Below, one piece after another: positions 55,873 to 64,000 of a stretch of 64,000 nucleotides of DNA. The stretch is taken from contig VSDK01018023.1 of the NCBI GenBank assembly GCA_009767595.1, positions 694,352-758,351 on the forward strand. The letters run 5' to 3'. Position numbers and translations under genes: made by a program. Below the pieces are notes generated by a model that searched no databases, was not told where the DNA came from, and worked only from the letters and a program-made list of their open reading frames with translations. The stretch comes from Symbiodinium kawagutii (taxonomy: Eukaryota > Sar > Dinophyceae > Suessiales > Symbiodiniaceae). How positions within the stretch are numbered: the first letter of the stretch is position 1; the number at the start of each line of letters is the position of its first letter.

Positions 55873-56199
55873 GTTGGCTTAAAGCAAGCTGATAGACCTG
55901 ATAGACATGACAGATTGAGCCTTGGGCTGAAGTGCTAACACCCACAGGCCTAACATCTAATACCTGTTGGGTCGAGCCATGGGTGTCTTGGAGATGAGTA
56001 GTGCACATGTAGGGAACACAGACCAAGCGAAAGCCCCACCCGATAAGGCATTCACCATCTTTGTATTGCCTGTTCGCTCAGGAGACGGATGAACCATACA
56101 GGAAGATTCCTTGAGACTTTGTCGAAGCATGGGAAAGCATGGTGGCTGTTGGGATTCATGCACCACCATGTGTCCCGGGCGCCCTTGGCGCATACACTC

Positions 56200-56316
56200 G
56201 GGTGATCGAACATGGCAATGGAAAATCCCCCATATTTTTGCAGAGAAACCCAAGGAAAGATAAGGAAAGCATCAAGGATTGGAGGTTTGTTCCATTTCTA
56301 TGTTAGATCGCCGGAG
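56200..56316. mobile_element. F5-like TIR element (unit 1)
   Basis: GGTGATCGAACATGGCAATG to CTATGTTAGATCGCCGG. Confidence 0.65.
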
Positions 56317-56421
56317 GGTAGATCGTTTGCCACCTTGAGTGGTGCAGTTTTGATGTTTGAGTTTTAGATTCCCTGCAGTTCAAAGCTCCCCTTCTAGGTG
56401 TGAAAGCTATAGGGTGACAAG

Positions 56422-56537
56422 TGGCTCTGGGTCAATATTAACCAACCAACTAATGGGGGAATATTCCCGAACAATAATAGGAAAGCAATGCTCAATGATG
56501 GGGGAACCAGGGGTACGGGGTTTTGACCCGCAGCCAA
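56422..56537. mobile_element. F2 TIR element with 8-bp target duplication
   Basis: TGGCTCTGGGTCAATATTAA to TTTTGACCCGCAGCCAA, flanked by GTGACAAG at 56414-56421 and 56538-56545. Confidence 0.88.
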
Positions 56538-57278
56538 GTGACAAGCAACTAATTGCTCCCAACAACAATTCTGCTGCAGTGGGCCGTTGCTGTACTCTAC
56601 ACATCATAGGATTTCAACCATCGGTGCAGGATAGCGCCTGTGCATACCAAGCAACCAACAAATACACATATACCGTCATATACCACTGGATTTTTGAAAA
56701 AAGTCCAACTTCATTGAACGGGTTTACCGGCAGCAGGAAAGTGAGCAAATGACGAAATCTTCAATCTTGGATTGGCACCACCCTTGGAGGGGTAGATTTT
56801 GCTGCAGGGCCAGTTTCAATAGATTAGCTTAGCTGCTCGCGTGAAAGAGGTGCTGGGGAACCTGTCAGCATTCTCATTGGTGATACCGCCAGACGGTGCA
56901 CACAGAAGTTGCAACAGCTCCCATCATTCACCAGTGTCAGTGTTAATTAATCAGCATTTGAGCATATAACACAATGCAATCTTGCCATTGACCATCAGCA
57001 TTCGTTGGTTAGTGGTGGTTGATGCTTAATGCCATCTTTAACCATCATTACTTACCTGTAAGATCCTGGTTAAACATGTCCCTGTAAAAACCCTTGACCT
57101 GGGTCCACTGTAAGGGGTGTTTGTAGTGCTGTTTTATGGTGAAAATTGGGGCTGGATCCGTCGACACATGGCAAAAAACCCTTCGGAAGCAGTCATCAAG
57201 AAGAAGCATGGGAAAGCATGGTGGCTGTTGGGATCCATGCACCACCATGTGTCCCGGGCGCCCTTGGCGCAAACACTT

Positions 57279-57383
57279 GGGTGATCGAACACGGCAATGG
57301 AAAATCACCATATTTTGCAGAAAAACCCAAGGAAACCATCAAGGATTGGAGATTTGTTCCATTTCTATGTTAGATCGCCGGAG
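57279..57383. mobile_element. F5-like TIR element (unit 2)
   Basis: GGGTGATCGAACACGGCAATG to CTATGTTAGATCGCCGGAGG; duplicated with the unit. Confidence 0.65.
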
Positions 57384-57540
57384 GGTAAATCGTTTGCCAC
57401 CTTGAGTGGTGCACTTTTGATGTTTGAGTTGTAGATTCCCTGCAGTCCAAAGCTCCCCTTTAGGTGAAATCTTATGAAAGCTTCCTCCGGGGCATTCATC
57501 AGCGGTTGGACAGCGGCCAACATAGGGTGACAAGTGACAA

Positions 57541-57641
57541 TTGGTTCGTGGTTTCAGACATGTTTTCTTTTCCCTAGTAATTAATCATTAACAATTGGTT
57601 GGTTGACTAATATGTTTCATAGGGGTTGAAACCACCAACCA
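57541..57641. mobile_element. F3 TIR element with 5-bp target duplication
   Basis: TTGGTTCGTGGTTTC to GAAACCACCAACCA between GACAA (57536-57540) and GACAA (57642-57646). Confidence 0.88.
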
Positions 57642-58286
57642 GACAAGCAACCCATTGCCCCCGACAACAATCCTGCTCCAGTGGGTCATTGCTTTACTCT
57701 ACACATCATAGGATTTCAACCATCGGTGCAGGATAGCGCCTGTGCATACCAAGCAACCAACAAATACACATACCGTCATATACCACTGGATTTTTGAAAA
57801 AAGTCCAACTTCATTGAACAGGTTTACCGGCAGCAGGAAAGTGAGCAAATGACGAAATCTTCAATCTTGGATTGGCACCACCCTTGGAGGGGTAGATTTT
57901 GCTGCAGGGCCAGTTTCAATAGATTAGCTTAGCTGCTCGCGTGAAAGAGGTGCTGGGGAACCTGTCAGCATTGTCATTGGTGATATCGCCAGACGGTGCA
58001 CACAGAAGTTGCAACAGCTCCCATCATTCACCAGTGTCCGGTTGCCATTGACCATCAGCATTCGCTGGTTAATGATGGTTTAATGCTTAATGCCTTCTTT
58101 AACCATCATTACCTTTAATAAAAATGCTGTTTAGCAAAAAAATGACGAGTACCTACTATAGCGTCCAAAAGCTACCCTCTGGTGTTTTTTGCCAATGGTA
58201 TCTGGAAGTTCACCATGGTTAGCCCATGATCACTGAGTACTTCCAGAAGGTAACCATCCTTGACTACGGCGGACGTCCCTGTCGGA

Positions 58287-58370
58287 GGCCTCCAGTGTCG
58301 ATGATGCCCTGCGGCCGGGCTCGCCAGAGACGGAGGCGAGATGGTCACGTGAAGCACCACGAAGTGGCGA
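58287..58370 (+). CDS. Candidate exon abutting an F2-like end
   Basis: After GGAGGCCTCCAG the frame reads VDDALRPGSPETEARWSREA PRS. GGCGAGCTGGGTCAAGCAG of F2 type begins right after. Borders are approximate. Confidence 0.3.
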
Positions 58371-59544
58371 GCTGGGTCAAGCAGTTCACCAACTTTCATG
58401 GGGAAGAATCATCAACGATAATAGGGAAACCAATGGCTATAATGATCAGGGAACCAATGGTTATGAGGGGTTTTGGCCGGTAGTAGCTCCATGGGCCAAT
58501 TATTTTTGGACAAGTAAGCCATTAACCATGAGTCAAGCATCATTGCCTCGGGAATTTGCATGGTAATCGGCTACATGACGATCATGACGGAACAAAACAA
58601 TTGATTCACCAAGAACTGTTAAGCAATCATCAGTTGGCCAGCAGTTAACCGTAATCACCCACCACCGTCATTAAGCGTTCTCAATTGGCCATCAATTAAG
58701 CAACATTATCCCTCGCTAGTCAAAATGGCTAGGATTATCCAGCCAGCTATGTTAGATTCCCGGAGGGGAAACTTCAAAAGCATGATTAATCCTACCAGTA
58801 ACACATGGCGATCCGCAAATGGGATACTTATCCAATCAAAAAACCAAAGTAGGAGGACCCCGTCGGGCATCAAGCCTCATGTTTTCAGCCGCAGTTCTGC
58901 TGGGGTCATTCTCCGACATCATCACTATCCGTCCTGTGCAGTTATAAACAGGATCACGAGGATACAATCGGTGTGAGTGGTGAATAGTTTTACGCATCTT
59001 CTAGGCGTATTGGCCGCTGCTATATTCTGCCGCAACGGAATGCTGCTGATGTTTGTTTTTGATGATTAGTTTGTGATGATAACGATGGGTATGGTGAAGC
59101 CTTGTTCTTCGTCGCAGATGTTTATGGTCATTGATCCTGGCTGATTGGCCGGTTTTTTCGGTGAGTGCTAAGGTTCCTGGGCAATCCCAGTTGACTTTTG
59201 ATCCTTGACACTGTTGGTTATTTTTGTCATCTATTGTAAACCATCAGCGACCTTGATATACGTAGAGGAAATTGCATGGAACTGAGCATTATTTGGAGAC
59301 AATCCTCCCATCTTCGGATGTTTTCCATGTGCCCCAATGTAAGACAATCCTGTCATCAACATTGGAATTATTGTTCGGTACATGTGTCAATGTATGGTGC
59401 TTCAACAGCTTGAGTTTTGTGGCATTTGAAACCTAGATAGGTACTCACGAACATTCAGGAGGGACCCGTCATTTGGGAAGCAATCTGAAACATGGGAAGT
59501 TTCTACGTCAATTCTCTTAGCTGCTTGCTGCTTGGTCCTGGCAG
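58371..59544. other. F2-derived sequence, then no gene seen
   Basis: Diverged F2 at about 58371-58484, an F5 end fragment near 58747 (GCTATGTTAGATTCCCGGAGG), then AT-rich DNA. Confidence 0.45.
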
Positions 59545-59612
59545 CACATTTCCCCTACGGCGAGGCGCTGGAGATTGGCGGAAAAGAAGCGCAGGCCTGC
59601 GCGGGGTGCGAT
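59545..59612 (+). CDS. Candidate exon, unknown protein
   Basis: TTGGTCCTGGCAG / CA-HFPYGEALEIGGKEAQACAG-CD / GTTTCG. High GC against its surroundings. Confidence 0.45.
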
Positions 59613-59819
59613 GTTTCGTCCAGAAATAGAGTCACTCATGGCATGTTGCGAGTCCATTATGGGTTTTTGAACCTGAAGGTGTTTAGATGTACAAGTCCCA
59701 GAGGGCTCAGACCTGCAAGGCAAGTCGGTCTTGAGTGAATGTTTGTGAAAAAAGTTAAGTGCCTCGATGTCTCAGGCAGGGTCCCCTATGGTAAACTCTG
59801 AGACCTACTCCTTACGCAG

Positions 59820-59873
59820 GAGCGGCATGAGGAATTGCTGCGGCAGCAGTTGCGTGCCATGCGCACAGGCGGG
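59820..59873 (+). CDS. Candidate 18-codon helical exon
   Basis: CTCCTTACGCAG / ERHEELLRQQLRAMRTGG / GTGGAA, phase 0-0, strongly helical. It might belong to the same gene as 62505 and 63238. Confidence 0.5.
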
Positions 59874-60972
59874 GTGGAAGGGGCCTGCCTGTGATGGTGC
59901 CGCCCTGCTTAACATGGGTCACTTTATCGCAGCCTTTGCACCTGGACTTGATTGGAATTTCTTCGGATTTCTTTTTGGCGTAATGGGTCATTTATTTTCG
60001 TGTTGTTTATTTTCTTTGGATTGAGAACTTTCTTTGGCAAGAATGACATTAGAGATGGTTCTGGGTCATTTCTTTTCGTGTTGGATTGCGGATTTTCAGC
60101 CAAAGCATTTGGCCGAGCTTAGCGAAGGACATTGGCAAGACTCACCGGGTGGCAAAAAACGCTGAGAAATTGGTCATGAGCAATGACCAATACAAAGATT
60201 GGCATTGGGCCTAATCGTTTGCATGAACATGTGGCATTCTACAGCCAGGGATGCGGTAGGCTTACTTGAAGGTTGAATTCTCCAAGATTTCAGACTGGGT
60301 GAGGCAGTTTGGACAAGCGCAGCGCATAATAGCATTTCAAGCAGCACTGTGAATTTCAAAACTTGGAATTCCATCGGTTCCCAGTGTCAAGATCAGCACT
60401 GGTAGGCGTGATGCACGTCCAGGACAATGTACCACGTGGATGCTGAATTGAACAACGCTGTAGCATGTGTTCAGATGTGCGTTCTTGAATAGCATTTGAT
60501 AGGAATTGTCCATGCTTATTTAAACTATTTACAATTAATGTTTGAGGTGATTGGCAAAAAATCCAAGGCATATCTCTACGATGTTCGATGCCAATCACCA
60601 CCTAAAGATGTTGGGTCACGACCGATGCAGATAGCTGATGCAGGTGATGATGCAGTGGCGTACTTCACGAGGTGGGCTCCAAGCCTGGTTTCCTTGTTGT
60701 GTTGGAAGGGGTGAGGCCAACTCAGGACTTTTGGAGAAAAGCTTCGGTCTGAGGATTTCATTCGCTATTCAATCCTATAATGGTGCAGTTTGAAGTGACG
60801 ATCATAGGCCCACTCTTCTGCCCAGAAAGATGCATTTTGTAACTAAACTCAAGGAAACATCTATTGTTCATCCGCGTCCTGATTCCGGCTGGAATATCAT
60901 CCATTGACCCACTTTTGGTTGCTCAATGGATAGTTTAAGTTGTAGACTCACAACCATCAAGGATTCAGTTAG
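59874..60972. other. Stretch without a confident gene
   Basis: AT-richer DNA; short open frames only, no clear repeats. Confidence 0.45.
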
Positions 60973-61107
60973 ATGGATGATGCCCGGGTTCAAGCATGGT
61001 CCATCGCACTCATTCAAGCATCAAAGGCTCGACAGCACCTCCGGTTGACTCGAGACGCCCTCACCTCACCGTTCAGCCGTTCAGCTGTTGATGCCTCAAA
61101 TAATTGA
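60973..61107 (+). CDS. Candidate terminal exon or small ORF
   Basis: After GGATTCAGTTAG, 44 codons to TGA: MDDARVQAWSIALIQASKAR, QHLRLTRDALTSPFSRSAVD, ASNN. Coherent helical composition. Confidence 0.4.
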   Translation: MDDARVQAWSIALIQASKARQHLRLTRDALTSPFSRSAVDASNN

Positions 61108-61314
61108 TGTCGGCGTTTCGCTCGATACAAGATGGGCGCCAAATACCTCGAACTGTGAGTTTAGTTGCCTAACTTAATTTTATAGGATTAACTACCAGTT
61201 CTAGTGGTTTATAACCTAACCTATCACTGCTGGGAGCCTACCTAGTAGTAGCAAACTGAAATTCAGTCCAATTTGATGGGTGCAAGCTGATTCCTCATAG
61301 CCATTCAATGATTT

Positions 61315-62223
61315 TTAAGACCCGAGCGGTTGCAAAGAGATGCCGCACACATAGCATCCGGTGGCACCCATCTCATGATAGAATCCTGGTTCTGCAGAAG
61401 CTGTGGGACATTTGATGCCAGCAGTTCCCAGACATGTTTTTCTTTCGTTTCTTTTCTGGGAAAATCGACGTGGGAAACCCATCAAAGTGGCGCTTAAAAC
61501 ATGGGTTTTCAATGTAGATTTTACCATCAGCCACCCATCAGCCAGCAAGAGCTTACAACTTCCCTGCCTACTTCTGGAGGGATCACTGACAAGGGGCCAC
61601 CACTGAATCGAACATGACCGCATTTTGTCAATGCCTCTTGCAGACACGGCGTTGGGCATCCCGAAATCATCATAACCTGGATGATCACTGGTGGCACCCA
61701 ACCACATGCAGTGATGGATTTCTTTCATGTTTGTAGCACCATGTGCATCCATGCTTGGAAACGCTCCAACTCTTACGTTCTCACGGCGGCCGGGTGGTGT
61801 CAGGCATGGTGCCAACACCAAAGTGAAGTTGATCCATTGCGTTCTGGCGTCCAGCGTTGCCAGGTGCAACCTGATGGGCTCGCGCGCAGGAAAGCACCCC
61901 TGAGGGGTTGTAACCAAACCATCCCAAAAATGGATGGATGAATTTATCTCACAGGCACCTTTGGTCATTTGAGGGATATTCACCAGTGGTACAGGGGTAT
62001 TGACCCACCACCACATGTAATGAACACGATGCCAGCATTGAATTTGCGCATCACCTCTTCCAAGCGGAGAAAGCAGGAAACACCATGGACTATGGACATG
62101 AGTTCTGACCATCAGCCATGCCTCACCAGCGGCTCCTGTGGTTTGAAGCAAGCCTGGCGAGGCCACCGCGGCTTCAATGACTAATTCATCATCAAGTGAT
62201 TCATACATGGTGGTTTCTGACAA
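61315..62223 (-). CDS. 302-codon open frame, hypothetical
   Basis: The longest unassigned open frame here. Its first codons run through an F1 element end, which is not expected of a conserved start, and its composition (many Trp, Cys, His) is not typical. No domain, signal or helix pattern is recognised. It may be a chance frame, an antisense of split + exons (a + reading VKLIHCVLASSVARCNL lies at about 61823-61873), or a real unknown gene. Confidence 0.3.
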   Translation of the reverse strand: MSETTMYESLDDELVIEAAVASPGLLQTTGAAGEAWLMVRTHVHSPWCFLLSPLGRGDAQIQCWHRVHYMWWWVNTPVPLVNIPQMTKGACEINSSIHFWDGLVTTPQGCFPAREPIRLHLATLDARTQWINFTLVLAPCLTPPGRRENVRVGAFPSMDAHGATNMKEIHHCMWLGATSDHPGYDDFGMPNAVSARGIDKMRSCSIQWWPLVSDPSRSRQGSCKLLLADGWLMVKSTLKTHVLSATLMGFPRRFSQKRNERKTCLGTAGIKCPTASAEPGFYHEMGATGCYVCGISLQPLGS

Positions 62224-62328
62224 TAGGGGTGCGCTTTTATAAATGGTCTAATATTACCCATTAATGCTAGTCTAGTAAACCAACATAAACCAACCATGTT
62301 CGGGGTCCCGTATTTTGAGAAGCTCCCA
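62206..62328. mobile_element. F1 TIR element, diverged
   Basis: CATGGTGGTTTCTGACAATA to TATTTTGAGAAGCTCCC. Confidence 0.7.
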
Positions 62329-62504
62329 AATCAGCTATATTGCTACAGCCTATAGCTGCTAGGCATCACAAACCCTCATGGTTGACCATTCGTTCACCAT
62401 CAGCTCGCCATTGACCTTGAAGGCTGACCGTGAATTCACCGCATTCACCGGCAGCAAAACCTTGCCCACGAACCCCACCCGCCAAGCGACACGCCGCCTC
62501 GCAG

Positions 62505-62589
62505 GACCACAGAGGGCCAGGTGCTGAGCCCTTACGACCTGCTAGTGATCAACGAGGAGAAGTGTGGCTTTTTGGTGTCGCAGTTCATG
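62505..62589 (+). CDS. Candidate exon, unknown protein
   Basis: CGCCGCCTCGCAG / TTEGQVLSPYDLLVINEEKC GFLVSQFM / GTGGTT. The best single-frame island in the last 5 kb. It ends in phase 0 and could be followed by the 63238 exon. Confidence 0.5.
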
Positions 62590-63237
62590 GTGGTTGGAAG
62601 CACGGACTGGTGAGTGGGCAAGCCCTCTGGAAGCCCAGGCAGAGAAAAAAACATGGTGATTCGGGTGGCTTTTTGATATCAACTGGTGGTTTTTTCAGGT
62701 GGTTTTAAGAAAACTAGCGCGCATTAAGGTGTTTTTTTTGCTGGTCAGGGTGGCCCAACTATCGAATTGTTTGTTCAGTTGCTGGGTGCTTCGAGCAGCT
62801 TTTGATATCGATGGGTCAATGGACGGATTCCTGAGCATTGTCAGGCTGCAGTTTCTCTGGACTTAAGTTTCGTTCCACTCTCCGGCCTGGTTCTTGGAGG
62901 ATAGGTCCCTAGAAACTATATTCCTTGGAGAGAATCTTGGTTTGAGTTGGCGCGTTTTACAGGACCAACTCGCCACAGTTCGCCACTCTCCAGAAATGAT
63001 CAATACCTGTTCTTGATTTCCAGGTCCCTACAACATGTCCCTGCCAACAACTGCTTCGTACATTTACGCTTGATATCACAATATATGGCTGCGAGTCGAA
63101 AAAAAGCCCCGATCCATGGCCTGAACCCACAAGGGGTCCATACCCCCGATCCATACCAAAACGCAGGGGATCCAGACCGACCCATACGTATGGATCACCG
63201 CGGGCCCATCCATACCCAGCATCTCCTCCTTGCGCAG

Positions 63238-63297
63238 GAACGTATCAAGGCAGACATGGAGTACTTCACCATTACACCCAGTGGTGTTGTGCACATG
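63238..63297 (+). CDS. Candidate dynein heavy-chain tail exon
   Basis: CTCCTCCTTGCGCAG / ERIKADMEYFTITPSGVVHM / GTGCCG, 20 codons, phase 0-0. The YFTIxPxGVVHM phrase resembles the D/E-YYTISxxGVxH segment in the N-terminal tail of axonemal dynein heavy chains. The match is by memory of the family pattern and short, so the call is tentative. If right, a very large gene continues to the right of this window. Confidence 0.45.
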
Positions 63298-63933
63298 GTG
63301 CCGGGGATCTCGGGAATGGCTGGCTGATCCCTGGTGATCTCCCGCACTTGAGGTCACCGAAAACGCTGGGGATGGAGAAGATGGGGTGGACCCTGGCCAT
63401 GGAAACCTGACATGGACGAGGAAGGGGAGATGATGCCACCTGAAGGAGACCATGGAGCATCATGGAAGATGATGGGAACCGGATGTAAGATCATCGAAGA
63501 TCATGGGACTGATGGAAGATGATGGAACATGATGAGAACCTGATGGCAGATTATGGAACCAAGCAATGACCGGATCCCCAACTTGCTGCAACTTTGCTTC
63601 ATGGCATCCCTCATGGTTTTCCGAGGCCGGGTCAGCTGTCCGAGTGTGTCAGCCTGTCGGATTGGGTACATCAATGTATGATGTGCCCTGGGATCGGTAT
63701 TGGACTAGGGGAGGCTGCTTGGTGTTGCGTTGGAAGCTGCTAAATGATGCCATATGATCCCTTATAAGGATATCAGCCAATACTATAGCTGAAGCATGCT
63801 GAAGCAAGCCGTAGAAACACCGCCGGATGTCAGAAGTGGGGCAGAATGCAGCTGGGCCAGTGGCTAACGCTGACCCTCAGCAGGCGATGAAAAGCTGCAG
63901 ATTCTCGAAGATGATGTGTTTCACTCCATTCAT
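63298..63933. other. Non-coding stretch with GAAGATGATGG phrases
   Basis: At about 63440-63560 short units of the GGAAGATGATGG/GAACCTGATGG type repeat irregularly. No other feature is seen. Confidence 0.5.
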
Positions 63934-64000
63934 TGGTTGGTGTCTCAAAATAGGTCTACCCCCAACTCATCCTTCAAGGTACCCATGAAAAGTAAAAGTC
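63934..64000. mobile_element. F1 TIR element, cut by the window end
   Basis: Left end TTGGTTGGTGTCTCAAAATAG and start of the body only. Confidence 0.6.

Larger units (their letters stand above)
56124..57056. repeat. 0.9-kb tandem duplication, unit 1
   Basis: Nearly identical to 57203-58113 from GAAGCATGGGAAAGCATGG to ACCATCATTAC. It carries an F5 and an F2 element. A GC-rich island (WWLLGxMHHHVSRAPLA frame) lies at its start in both units. Confidence 0.95.
57203..58113. repeat. 0.9-kb tandem duplication, unit 2
   Basis: Second copy. It lacks the F2 of unit 1, holds an F3 at the same spot, and has a deletion of about 35 bases after 58038 relative to unit 1. Confidence 0.95.

Noticed and set aside
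1..64000. tRNA, rRNA or spliced-leader RNA genes
   Set aside because: No cloverleaf, rRNA core sequence or full 22-base DinoSL was noticed on either strand; a covariance-model scan would be needed to be sure.

Overview
This window looks like nuclear DNA of a dinoflagellate. The signs are short GC-rich exon-like islands far apart in AT-richer, repeat-filled DNA, introns with GC as well as GT donors, some intronless genes, and 12-base matches to the 3' end of the dinoflagellate spliced leader (TTTTGGCTCAAG, DinoSL) just upstream of two genes. I see no bacterial operon structure, rRNA, tRNA or CRISPR array. The genus cannot be fixed from the sequence.

Four genes stand out, all on the + strand. 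(1) At 1447-8027 a multi-exon gene reads, exon after exon in phase, as an APP1/DUF2183-type phosphatidate phosphatase: SDIDDT motif, IYPGALHLFKELD, FLSARPHIYK, GERK, then FFGDNGQ joined to GDLLAGQ. (2) At 20026-20949 an intronless pirin-family cupin has all four metal ligands and an added hydrophobic N-terminus. (3) At 40185-41885 an intronless protein has seven predicted membrane helices, a long cytosolic N-terminus and almost no C-terminal tail, a layout resembling the insect gustatory/odorant receptor superfamily and its protist relatives. (4) At 49688-50665 an intronless secretory FKBP-type prolyl isomerase carries a segment resembling the STI1/ubiquilin chaperone-binding repeat. A fifth locus, 52008-55872, gives phase-compatible exons of an unrecognised multi-pass membrane protein.

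Most other coding signal is isolated exon-like islands (10-13 kb, 14-19 kb, 22-35 kb, 59-63 kb). One at 63238 resembles a dynein heavy-chain tail. Many GC-rich islands also read open on the opposite strand, so strand and gene membership are uncertain there; I give modest confidence and say where the antisense reading competes. Two phase-compatible islands at 38.6-39.3 kb read best on the - strand.

Between the islands the DNA is dominated by about 90-170 bp terminal-inverted-repeat elements of at least five families (called F1 to F5 here), trinucleotide arrays (GAT/ATC, TTG), a TTCA array, several minisatellites and a recent 0.9-kb tandem duplication at 56.1-58.1 kb. Some element ends abut exon-like islands and carry splice-like dinucleotides. 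A 10-N assembly gap lies at 43116-43125.
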